Below are positions 50,001-57,783 of a stretch of DNA of 64,000 nt, piece by piece. The notes under the pieces were generated by a model that was given only the letters and a program-made list of their open reading frames with translations, searched no databases and was not told the origin of the DNA. Source of the DNA: Hondaea fermentalgiana (Eukaryota > Sar > Bigyra > Thraustochytrida > Thraustochytriidae); NCBI GenBank assembly GCA_014084085.1, contig NPFB01000020.1, positions 111,466 through 175,465 on the forward strand, in the 5' to 3' direction. Each line of letters begins with the position of its first letter. Positions within the stretch are counted from its first letter, which is position 1. Position numbers and translations under genes: made by a program.

Positions 50001-50925
50001 AAGTTCATACCTAACCGCCTTGCTTCGACACAAGAGGTTGCTCGAATGGGCCTACGAAGCACCAAGCGATGGGACATCACTTCCAAAACCACCCCTTGAG
50101 CTGTTCTCAGTGGTAGACTGCTCCATCATTGCCTCGCATATGCGTCTGTGGCGCGCGGTTCGGACTAAAGTTATCGCTGATGGTAAGCCGCTTCCTCCCA
50201 TTCGAATTTTCAAGTGTCTCGCGCAATGCGCGTACAATTATATGAAGGGCGGGTCCGATAGACATACGCAATTCGTGGCTGCTATCACAAACACGGGTTC
50301 CTTCAAGTTGAATTTCGAGCAGAAGATCTGCTTACGTGGCGTCCTTCAACTGGCTGCAAACTCATTCACCCTGTATCGCGTGTTTCGCGCCTGCACCACA
50401 CCAGACTTCACGTTCAAGTTTCCATACAACTCGATTCTCGAGTTTCGAACTGCATGCAACATGATCTCGGACCTTAGGACGTTCTGTCTCAATCTTTCAT
50501 GCTCGCTTGCAGAGCCCGGCTTCTCGCCTACGTCTCCGAGATCATGCGGTCAATCAGACCAGATTTCCCCAACTTCATCACATTCAAAAGACGGCCATTC
50601 TACCCAAGCGCAGGCTGATAAGATTGTGAGTAGTTGCAAATGGAAGCACGTAGGAAAGATCCGGGAGTTCTTCAACAAAGGAAGTGGCCAACAGGTCAGA
50701 CTCGACAAGTCATTGAATCACAACTCAATCTCGCTGGGTAAAAGACCTTCTGGCCAACTCATACAGCGAATGTGCGCATTGTGCGGTGACAACGACAAGC
50801 GAGCAAGCAGAATGTGCACAACGTGCAAGGTTCCACTTCACATCCACGTGTCAGCCGCTGGTGGACCTCACTCTTGCCATGATCAGTGGCATTCCAATGA
50901 GTTCTGCATTTCTCACCATAAATAA
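47047..50925 (+). CDS. piggyBac-type DDE transposase with an inserted YqaJ-like nuclease domain
   Basis: Encodes 1,292 aa. Order: disordered N-terminus with three DSQ(A/T)(T/S)REYV-like repeats; a zinc-knuckle-like CNHCFRTDHARKSHNLCPF (about 156-174); an RG run (about 180-196); and the transposase. DDE residues are D418 (VVVDDKLVGTRSS), D499 (VTADRGYCKAMMWSS) and D1071 (YNYMKGGSDRHTQ), with the motif around each matching piggyBac. In piggyBac the second and third Asp are about 100 residues apart; here about 570. The extra part (about 685-980) has YqaJ/lambda-exonuclease features: WQRCADWFVLRLFTITATSS, a Glu in GTINEKNLF (846), ASCDGIG (D881), IEFKTR (E905, K907) and QVLHQAV. The C-terminal Cys-rich finger (CALCGDNDKRASRMCTTCKV, then CHDQWHS) matches the piggyBac C-terminal domain. 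No intact element ends were found, so it may be immobile or domesticated. Confidence 0.8.
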   Translation: MVKSRRDGKRSLSRDSTSSSELNHHVQAPQRRRLVLRVDTSSAAPETLSRAETRSPAMRHVLHDSQTSREYVPSVSSQEDQRVLHAAPRAESQGAFDSQATREYVQSASAPEHFDSQATQDVSTATEPRCANLPLRNRSQRATSSGKGKTKQCNHCFRTDHARKSHNLCPFNPINAPASDGGGRGRGRGRGRGRGRGVSSQRSMGNKSVHWTRISDPDSYSLMFADEAKDSLFLNSLRNYCYDIVGNMCIELEKEFPELDNAENVEPFHVFCILASEFISELADFTDRRLHLARKGSLDKTEVYQVIGAFLYCQLVGLNLKVSMEMFDAYLKRTSSGWSGPELDRVKLLLKHFSAVHPRLIESQLTRQTPNSPRTKRPTSPIFEKTTDVVEHMRDFEENLFVKTRQIATSKHQHVVVDDKLVGTRSSGVQRRKESNRKAGKDGFKSDTVADALLRIMLATQHCGEENYTQPQAVNALLKECDTLDNTPGLMRGRGVTADRGYCKAMMWSSVLSKGAWFLMASNSASDPFLSLGDELKNIQRRERTRKIDGPKRDTVENAAQRAANVDLTFDSDFVVDDNPCMGREIFTARGKLRTDDDVEEEVQAIVFRDYQGRASEDTTRVIRFVHGGGAPFSDRLANTICMEKLRVPRSTLRGSQVLFFPVTTKSSSLADMERRLKQTILPLTCWQRCADWFVLRLFTITATSSGAIISQDENVIRYLQKEGLEDPDISLPAGFTDADSTTDNAGTTRIDDFDDDFDDDVDDGGARAAAIADEDDESDLDTTCSGPGSQAGTASENPDNEAYSAVANADADADEMERAKCELMKSWFFTRGSVTKAMKSGTINEKNLFKALQRQSWCIELYDVGLLANAKHPYITASCDGIGLIRLPCEANSISPVSVLAAIEFKTRSGVETLDRARKVSTEHGTYFQCTVQDEVWWDAVPKANRAQVLHQAVVLDTDYVLFVEGSTMEIIYSCLVCVPATVRSSYLTALLRHKRLLEWAYEAPSDGTSLPKPPLELFSVVDCSIIASHMRLWRAVRTKVIADGKPLPPIRIFKCLAQCAYNYMKGGSDRHTQFVAAITNTGSFKLNFEQKICLRGVLQLAANSFTLYRVFRACTTPDFTFKFPYNSILEFRTACNMISDLRTFCLNLSCSLAEPGFSPTSPRSCGQSDQISPTSSHSKDGHSTQAQADKIVSSCKWKHVGKIREFFNKGSGQQVRLDKSLNHNSISLGKRPSGQLIQRMCALCGDNDKRASRMCTTCKVPLHIHVSAAGGPHSCHDQWHSNEFCISHHK
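47590..47640. repeat. In-frame GGACG(C/T) hexamer run coding Gly-Arg repeats
   Basis: Consecutive GGACGC/GGACGT hexamers encode an RG-type stretch inside the transposase. The register is kept in-frame because the unit is 6 bp. Such RG runs often bind nucleic acid. Confidence 0.75.
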
Positions 50926-51105
50926 GCAGATAACAAAAAAGAAAAGAAAGAAAGAAAAAAAGCCTAACCACCGTTTTTGACCAAGAGCTCGAGAGGCCGC
51001 GAGATCATTGCAGCAGACAAGTATATTTCTGGTGCGCGAACGAACGACCGACCAACCGTGGCGCATCTATCAAGACGCGACGGGGCGCTCGTGTGATCGG
51101 GCGCA
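50926..51105. other. Short spacer between the transposase and Treslin-like genes
   Basis: 180 bp. It begins with an A-rich AAAGAAAG tract (about 50936-50962), contains no TTAA and no visible inverted repeat of the upstream flank. Confidence 0.5.
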
Positions 51106-54100
51106 ATGCGTAGACTGGTTACTGACAACGCGCGGCGGCCAGGCCGAGCAGACCAGACGGCGGCTAGGGATTCGAGCAACATGCGTGCAGGGCCGGGACG
51201 CAAACCATCAGCTCCAAGTGCGACGTCTACGACAAAGACGTCGAGCTCGAGCAGACGCAGAGGACGCGACCTGGTGGAGAAAGCTGCCGCGCTTCAGACA
51301 CGCTCGAAAAGAGTCCACGCGCCTCAATCTCGAGCGCTCTTGGTCGGGGGATCTAGCAGAAGCGAGTTCCAGGCGCTCTTTGGCAAGCGTGTCACGCCAG
51401 GGGCCCACGCTTCGGGGCCACTGGCAGCCTCGGCAAGCGATGTGGACCTACGCGTTGTGTTTCTGGTCGATGTATGGAGCCTTACAAACTGGGGCCCCGA
51501 TGCTCTCTTTGAATCGCTCTGCCTCTTGCAAGAGGGTCATCAACTACGCTCGCGCAATCTCGTTTGGGGATACAGACTTTATGATGCACGGCAAAGCACG
51601 GGATGCACGCCTCGTGAGCTTGATCGTGCGCTGCGTCAACCCGTGCGCTCCACGCAATTCTTTCGTTCCTGGAACGAGGATCAGCGCTCTAAACTCTTGG
51701 TGACCCTGCGCAAGGACGCCTCTCGCGTAAGGAACGCGAGCGTCGAGCGCACAGCTACCACCAGTGCGCAAGCTCTTGGCTCAAGCTCACCGTCTTATCT
51801 TTCGATCTTCCAGAGCTCTGTCGCAGAGATGCTGGTCGATTTCAACTGGGATGACACCGAGTCTCAGCTCCCTGGCCAAGACATTGCGAGCTTTCTGTAC
51901 GTTGTCGCGCCGACCCCTGTCCAATGCCCAACGGCGTACCGCGAATTTACCATTCGACCGAATGCTCTCGACTTCTTGCAAAAGTTTCGCCAGTCACGCG
52001 CTGTTCGACTTGCCTGGGTGGATACGAGCTGCTCTGGCACAAACAGCAAAGGCGACGAGTCTTGTCCGTCGTGCGCCGAACCTGCTGCGCATGACTCCGC
52101 CGCGAACACCAAGCTCGACGCAAAAGACGGAACCGCGGAAGAGTTGTTTCGCCGGCGAGCATTTGAGCTGACACTGCGTCGCGTGGAAGGCTGCGTCTTC
52201 CCTTTGAGCGCTCCGGCGGCAGCCGTTTCTCTCACAGGGATACCGAATGTCGGTCTCGATGCGTTCCTACGGGTGCAGTGGGCACTTCCGGCGCGTGTGA
52301 AACGCCGAAGTCGTCCCGTTTCGCCCCAACTTTCAACAACAGCCCCTTCGACATTGCCACCGAGTGTAGCCATCCCAGGCGATCTCAGTGGCTGGGAAGG
52401 CCCGCTGGTCTTGCCGGAAACGGTGGGTTCCATTGATGTAAAGTTCCTTGGGGAGGGAAAGATTTGCGCACCAGGTACTTGCGGGGTCCGGCTCAATGGA
52501 GCGTTGTTCTTGTCGACGGGCCCCGGTGGCATTTCGTGCGTCAACGAGAAAAACAAGAACGATTCCGAAGGCCACCTCGATGCAGTGGGTCAATTCGATT
52601 CTTGCTCTGGGCCTCTTTGTGGCGCAGACTACAATGGACGAGCCTGGCTCCTCGGAAGCGAGAATCCGACATTTGCACGTCTCTTGACGGGTCTTCGCGC
52701 CTCTGGTAAGTCTTTGCTCTGCGCAGGACCGCTTGGGTTGCATATTGTTGTTGACCCCTTACAAAGTGGCGATCTTGCGCTTGCGAGTCTTTTGACAAGC
52801 CGCGAGGCTTCTCTCGTGAACGAGCTGCTCGATCTTGCCGAACAGCCATCACTCGGAGAGAGCCTGGATTGGATCTCACGCACGAACGTCGAGACGTACA
52901 ACATTTTGCAGGATGGCTTGACTCTCAGGCGTCTGCCGGCGGCACGTTCACTTCCGGGCCCATTGACTTCCACGGGTGGCGCAGCGCCGTCACTTTTTGA
53001 CTTTCGACGGAACTTTGCAGACTTTATGGCCGCCCCATCACCTCAGAAAGTAAGGCCTGTTGTCAAACGAGTAGACACAGTCGCAGCTGCGACAACAATG
53101 GCTGCACCCGCAAGCGCTCTCCTGAGCTCCTCTTACCACCAGGGACAACAGAGTCAATGCGAGGAGAACATGACTGAAAACAGAGCACCTGTGGAAAAAG
53201 ATGTGGACACGCATGAGGGCGCAGCGTCATCGTTTTGCCCAGGTGTGGTCCAGCTGTTGACTCGATATGCCAAACGCAAGCCAAAGAAGGACCCGCTTCC
53301 CAAAGCGAGACTGAAGCAGATTTGCAAACATCTTTCCGAGGCGCGCTTTGATTCAGGGACACGCTTCGCTGTCAACATGGAAGAAGTTATTCTTGGCCCC
53401 TTTCAAGAAAAGCTTCCCGCTACCATTGCGCAACTTCGCGCTTACTTCGATTTGACTGACGAGGATGGCTTTGGGACCGACAGCAATGACGACGAAGTAG
53501 CAGAGGTGACGAGTCCGGAGAACGCGGGCGCAGCCGAGCAAGGTCCGTCTTGCGCCATTGCCGCTGATGGTCGAGGCGCAGCCAAGACTGTAGTCGAATC
53601 AGCAGAAGCTTTGCAGATCCAGCAACAAGGAAGCAAGCTTCTCCCAAGGACCACGAGTGATGTCGCCAACCCTTTTAAAGTTAACTTGGTGTCCCAGAGA
53701 AATCTGGTGAGCGCAGGCAAGCTCACTGTGCAGAAGCGAAGGTTTGCGCTGACCCACTTTTCCGGGGCGATGAGTAACCCTGCTCGTCTTTTAAAGCAGC
53801 GACGCGTCCCACGCGTGGCCAAACCAGTTCCAATGCTCGCCCCGGACTTTGTCATGGCCATGACAACGGTAGAGTCTTCCAGACAAGTAGCCAAATCGAC
53901 ACCTCGTCGACGTCGGCCTCAGCAGCGCGTCCTGAGTCAGGAAAGCGAACTCGGCGCTCGCGCAACAAGATCGATCGAGGCGACCCCTGATGGGAAGCGC
54001 GGCGAAAAGCGGAGTCGGGGCCCCGCTTTCGAAGATAATGCCATTGTTGGCGCCACACCATGCAAGCGTAATGCACGCGACACTGCTATTGAGGCGAGTC

Positions 54101-54411
54101 CTGGTCTCGTTGTGAGTGAGAACGTGTTGCACGGCGGTATTGTGGGCGCAACGCCGAGTAAGTCTGCGTTTGAGAGCCCGCCAGAGAAGAAGACGCCGCC
54201 ACGGCGATCCAAGAAACGTCTCTTTGGATCTCCGGGCGTCATTGAGGCGTCGCCGGTGCCCTCGCGCAGAGCTGTGTCGGAGGCCTTGTCTCCCGCGTCA
54301 TCAGGATCGTTCGCTTCGCCTGCAAAATCACGCGCGGGCGCGCATCAGTCGCCCGCGAAAGATATGTCGTACTCGACACCGACCAAGCGGGTGAGGCAAA
54401 TTTCGTATTGA
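51106..54411 (+). CDS. Treslin/TICRR-like replication initiation factor (tentative)
   Basis: Encodes 1,101 aa from ATG 51106; a second ATG at 51181 (MRAGPGRKPSAPS) is an alternative. The N-terminal third looks like the vWA-type fold of Treslin: VVFLVDVWSLTNWGPDALFE, LVWGYRLYDARQST, MLVDFNWDDTESQLP, ASFLYVVAPTPVQCP and VRLAWVDTSCSG come in the same order. Treslin, with MTBP, lets CDK drive loading of CDC45 onto the MCM helicase at origins. A helical stretch near residues 705-790 could be the Sld3-Treslin domain. The C-terminus is disordered with many Ser/Thr-Pro sites, including repeated segments IEATPDGKR, IVGATPCKR, IVGATPSKS, IEASPGLV and IEASPVPSR. These are plausible CDK sites. Overall similarity is weak, so the call rests on motif order and C-terminal style. 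Confidence 0.5.
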   Translation: MRRLVTDNARRPGRADQTAARDSSNMRAGPGRKPSAPSATSTTKTSSSSRRRGRDLVEKAAALQTRSKRVHAPQSRALLVGGSSRSEFQALFGKRVTPGAHASGPLAASASDVDLRVVFLVDVWSLTNWGPDALFESLCLLQEGHQLRSRNLVWGYRLYDARQSTGCTPRELDRALRQPVRSTQFFRSWNEDQRSKLLVTLRKDASRVRNASVERTATTSAQALGSSSPSYLSIFQSSVAEMLVDFNWDDTESQLPGQDIASFLYVVAPTPVQCPTAYREFTIRPNALDFLQKFRQSRAVRLAWVDTSCSGTNSKGDESCPSCAEPAAHDSAANTKLDAKDGTAEELFRRRAFELTLRRVEGCVFPLSAPAAAVSLTGIPNVGLDAFLRVQWALPARVKRRSRPVSPQLSTTAPSTLPPSVAIPGDLSGWEGPLVLPETVGSIDVKFLGEGKICAPGTCGVRLNGALFLSTGPGGISCVNEKNKNDSEGHLDAVGQFDSCSGPLCGADYNGRAWLLGSENPTFARLLTGLRASGKSLLCAGPLGLHIVVDPLQSGDLALASLLTSREASLVNELLDLAEQPSLGESLDWISRTNVETYNILQDGLTLRRLPAARSLPGPLTSTGGAAPSLFDFRRNFADFMAAPSPQKVRPVVKRVDTVAAATTMAAPASALLSSSYHQGQQSQCEENMTENRAPVEKDVDTHEGAASSFCPGVVQLLTRYAKRKPKKDPLPKARLKQICKHLSEARFDSGTRFAVNMEEVILGPFQEKLPATIAQLRAYFDLTDEDGFGTDSNDDEVAEVTSPENAGAAEQGPSCAIAADGRGAAKTVVESAEALQIQQQGSKLLPRTTSDVANPFKVNLVSQRNLVSAGKLTVQKRRFALTHFSGAMSNPARLLKQRRVPRVAKPVPMLAPDFVMAMTTVESSRQVAKSTPRRRRPQQRVLSQESELGARATRSIEATPDGKRGEKRSRGPAFEDNAIVGATPCKRNARDTAIEASPGLVVSENVLHGGIVGATPSKSAFESPPEKKTPPRRSKKRLFGSPGVIEASPVPSRRAVSEALSPASSGSFASPAKSRAGAHQSPAKDMSYSTPTKRVRQISY

Positions 54412-54714
54412 TTGATGCCCAAGGCGTCGATTTCGACTGATGAGAGTGAGAGAGAAATACTCACACACAGAAAGTCGATCTGGCCTAGGTAGTAGAAAAA
54501 AATGTCCATGTATACATTATCATGATGATGATCATCATCCACAGAACAAAAGCTACAGAAGATCAATCATTTATCCATCCATTCATTCATCCATCCAGCG
54601 ATCCATCCACCAATCATTTGGGATACACGATCGCTTTAGCAATGCAACGCAGTATCGGCATTGGTGCAGTGCCGTAGAGTGCAGTGCAACGCGTACGACT
54701 GCCGCCTTGCCAAG
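54412..54714. other. Convergent 3' region
   Basis: 303 bp between stop codons, with short ATC/CAT-type repeats (ATGATGATGATC around 54523-54535, CATCCATTCATTC around 54574-54600). No gene. Confidence 0.4.
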
Positions 54715-56397
54715 TTATGCTCGAGTGTGCTGCTCAGGAATAGAGGGCACCGAGGACTGACCGCTAGACTGCGGCTGGCGCGGAAGCTGCGACTCGTGAG
54801 GCTGCGATCGCGATTGCTGGGGTTGCTGTCCTTGCTGCGGCTGCTGCTGCCCGCCCGCATAGGCCTGAGGGCCACGGTAATGCTGGATCTCTTGGCTCAT
54901 GGCCTGACGCAGCTGCTTGCGAGACAAATTCATGTGTTCAATGGACTCGAGGTCAAAGGGGCGCGGCGCCGCGCGGATAGGCTGCCGGTGGTAGGTGCTG
55001 AGGTACGGATGCTTGAGAGCATCCATGGCCGTGATGCGGTCTTTGGGCGAAAAGGTAAGCATCTTGCTCAAGAGGTCGAGAGCCGCGGGCGGCGCATTCT
55101 CGAGGCCTTGCATAGAAGTCCAGGGTTTGCGTGGGCGAAATTCGAGCTCGCGCAAGTAGCGATTGGCCGAACCTTCCGACATAAATGCCATTTCCTCGTT
55201 CGATGGGCTGCCGAGAACCTCACAAATGAGTTTGAGCTGGTGCAAAAAGTCCTCACCGGGAAAAAGGGGACGACGGGAGATGAGTTCCGCAAAAATGCAT
55301 CCGACCGACCAAATATCGATGGCGCTCGAGTAGTGGTCGCACGCGAGAATGAGCTCGGGAGCCCGGTACCATCGCGTGACTACATAAATGGTAAGATCCT
55401 CCGTTTCGGCGTGCATTCCGCGGGCAAGTCCAAAGTCGCATACGCGAAGCTCGCAAGCGGAATTAACGAGAATGTTGCTTGGCTTGAGATCGCGATGAAT
55501 TACGTTGGCAGTGGCCAAGTAGTGGACGGCGCTGAGAAGCTGAAACATGAGGAACTGGATGTGCTGGTCCGTGAGCTTTTGATTCGAGTAAATGACGCGG
55601 TTCAGGTCGGTGTCCATTTTGTCAAGAACAATATAGATATCGTCAAACTTCCAAAGGGGCTGACCCGGGACGGGGGCCGGACGCATGAGGTCGATAATGT
55701 GGCTGATGTTCTTGTGGCTGAGGAAACGAAGGAGCTTGACTTCGCGCAGGATGCGCTTTCCGTCGATCATATTGTCAAAAACGCCGCGGATGCGCTTAAT
55801 CGCCACCTGGTTACCGGTGACGGAGTCGTTCGCGGCTACGACCATGCCGTAAGCACCCTGTCCGATGACGTCCACGAGAGTGTATCGCGTGTCCACCTCG
55901 AAGGTACTGCCGCCGGCGCGAAATGTGTGGGTGCCGCGTCCGGTCTCGCCAAGGTTTTGAGGTACGCGCATCTCGCGAGCGACGCGACTGACCTGGTTTA
56001 TTTTGTTTGTTTTCTTGACCGGTCTGCTTGCGGCGGTGATATTTAATTTGAGGCTGTTGAACCAGGCCTTGCGCTCGCTTTCGCTGCCAGCCTCCAGGAC
56101 CATGCGGACATATTTGGTCTTGAGCTCAATGCAAAGAGGCCGCTCACTGCCGGCAGAGAGCTCCTTGACCATGGAGTCGCTCGTGAGGACTACCTGTCCG
56201 CGAAGGACGCCTCGGTTGGCGTCGTAGTAGGCGAGGTTGCGTTGGTCGTCGAGGACAAAGTAGTGTCTCTTCCACGAATGTCTCCCGAACCGCTGCGTCA
56301 CGCTCCGCTTCTCCAGAAAGCCCTGCATCAGCTCCGACCTCGTCTCGGCGCTGCCGCCGCCGCTGGCGCCGCCCTCGCCGCCGGCCGCCGGCGCCAT
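54715..56397 (-). CDS. MAP kinase with N-terminal PH domain and TIY activation loop
   Basis: Encodes 560 aa from ATG 56397; further upstream codons in the frame start at a GTG and read as Arg-rich leader. A PH domain covers about residues 24-122 (MQGFLEKRSVTQRFGRHSWK...LKTKYVRMVLEAGSESERKA). The kinase spans about 165-470: VIGQGAYGMVVAAND (glycine loop), QVAIKRIRG (Lys), VIHRDLKPSNILV (catalytic), VCDFGLARG and VVTRWYRAPELIL. The last is the MAPK form, and the loop reads DLTIYVVTRWYRAPE, so the dual phosphorylation site is Thr336-Ile-Tyr338. Classical MAPKs have TEY, TDY, TGY or TPY. The PH domain would take the kinase to phosphoinositide membranes. The C-terminus is Gln/Pro-rich and disordered. 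Confidence 0.9.
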   Translation of the reverse strand: MAPAAGGEGGASGGGSAETRSELMQGFLEKRSVTQRFGRHSWKRHYFVLDDQRNLAYYDANRGVLRGQVVLTSDSMVKELSAGSERPLCIELKTKYVRMVLEAGSESERKAWFNSLKLNITAASRPVKKTNKINQVSRVAREMRVPQNLGETGRGTHTFRAGGSTFEVDTRYTLVDVIGQGAYGMVVAANDSVTGNQVAIKRIRGVFDNMIDGKRILREVKLLRFLSHKNISHIIDLMRPAPVPGQPLWKFDDIYIVLDKMDTDLNRVIYSNQKLTDQHIQFLMFQLLSAVHYLATANVIHRDLKPSNILVNSACELRVCDFGLARGMHAETEDLTIYVVTRWYRAPELILACDHYSSAIDIWSVGCIFAELISRRPLFPGEDFLHQLKLICEVLGSPSNEEMAFMSEGSANRYLRELEFRPRKPWTSMQGLENAPPAALDLLSKMLTFSPKDRITAMDALKHPYLSTYHRQPIRAAPRPFDLESIEHMNLSRKQLRQAMSQEIQHYRGPQAYAGGQQQPQQGQQPQQSRSQPHESQLPRQPQSSGQSSVPSIPEQHTRA

Positions 56398-57099
56398 CTT
56401 CGCGCGTCGGCGTCGGGGTCGGCCCTCCCCCTTCGGGTCGCTGTCGGCCCGACCTGCGAGCCCGCCTGCGGGTAGGGAATGCGGGGCCGCGCGCTCGCGC
56501 GTCTGCCTGCTGCGCGTCCTCTCCGCCCTCCGTCCCGGCCTCCCTCCTCGCTCGCTCGCGCGCGCGCACGTCCGCGTCTCCCGCTGCCGCACGCGCGCTT
56601 GCCGGCGAGGATCTCGTTTGTTTGTTTGCTTGTTTGTGTGTCTGTCTGTGTGTTTGTTTGGACGCCGAAGCCCGCAAAGAGTAGAGAGCCAGAGACGAAA
56701 GAGGCCAACACGAGATCGCTCGCGGAGTGACCGAAAGGGGAGGAGGAAAGGCTCGCACTGGCAGGCTGCCAGCTCGTTCGGGGTTGTAAGGAAATGGCAG
56801 ACGGCTGACTTCGCAGTGCGTTGCGTAGCGTGGTGACTTCAAAAGGAGAGTGTGAGATCGATCAAAGTCGAGTCGAGATGAAGGACACTTTACTCTCCTC
56901 TCCTCCCACTTCCCCTCCCTCCGCCTAGAAAGCAAGTTGTTCGAAGAGTTCTTGGTAAAAGATCATATCCGTATCAGCGCTGGAAGGGCTAGCGTAGAGC
57001 CAAGGAGTGCTAAAGCCAAGAAGAACAAGCATAAATTGAATAATGAAAATGGTCGCTGCGGAGCACTTTCATTGTGGTGGGAATTTTACATTGGTTTCA
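56398..57099. other. Intergenic: MAPK upstream region and DsbA-like 3' flank
   Basis: About 700 bp, with a (TTTG)n-like run around 56617-56660. Much of 56398-56600 is GC-rich likely leader sequence of the MAPK gene. No gene. Confidence 0.4.
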
Positions 57100-57783
57100 T
57101 TACGATTGCACAGCCATTCCGCCAGGAAACACGAAGGTGCGCTGATCCCCACTACGGATGCTTTCGATAAAGGTAATCCATTCCTTGGAAGACCAGCCGC
57201 CAGCCTCAGCGGGCGCCGGCACGCCATTGACAAGATAGGTGGGCGTTCCGGATACACCACGATAGCAAGCATATTTCCAGGACACGCGGGTGGCCATATC
57301 CACGTCGCCGTCGCGCAGGCCCTTTGCTACAACATCGCGGGGCAGTCCATTGTCTGCAGCTAGCTTGGTGAGTGCAGCACGAACCTGTTTGGGTGTGGTG
57401 GAGGCGGTGGCGCCATTGCCAAATTCTTCCTGGTGCGCATAAATGACATCCATCCAGGTCCACACATGCTCGGGGCCAAGCGCGTGCGCTACCTCTGCCA
57501 CCAAGAAGGCGTTGTGATGGTATGGCAGTGGAAAGGTGTGCATTGTGATGCGGAGTGGGCCTGACGATCCGTAATGGACCATGGTCTCATTGATTGCCGG
57601 CCAGGAGTCTCGACAGTTTGGGCACATGAGGTCATAAAAGAACTCCACGTGCACCTGCGCGTCCGCCGGTCCTTGGCTGTATCCATCGTACGTGGCAGGA
57701 ATAGGGACGGCCTGTCCGTGCACCACGGCGAGCATTTGCGCCAGGCTCAGGACCAACACCATGGCCAAAGCCGCTGCGCGCAT
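57100..57783 (-). CDS. Secreted DsbA-like thioredoxin-fold protein (CPNC)
   Basis: Encodes 227 aa. ATG 57783 starts a clear signal peptide (MRAAALAMVLVLSLAQMLAV, cleavage near VHG-Q). An upstream in-frame ATG at 58098 would add 105 hydrophilic residues and bury the signal, so it is rejected. The thioredoxin fold has the active-site-type motif FFYDLMCPNCRDSW and the cis-Pro segment VSGTPTYLVNGVP. Between them is a helical insertion as in DsbA-type thiol oxidoreductases. The role is probably disulfide formation or reduction in the ER or outside the cell. CPNC differs from the bacterial DsbA CPHC. A Cys further on (KYACYRGV) may be structural. Confidence 0.8.
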   Translation of the reverse strand: MRAAALAMVLVLSLAQMLAVVHGQAVPIPATYDGYSQGPADAQVHVEFFYDLMCPNCRDSWPAINETMVHYGSSGPLRITMHTFPLPYHHNAFLVAEVAHALGPEHVWTWMDVIYAHQEEFGNGATASTTPKQVRAALTKLAADNGLPRDVVAKGLRDGDVDMATRVSWKYACYRGVSGTPTYLVNGVPAPAEAGGWSSKEWITFIESIRSGDQRTFVFPGGMAVQS

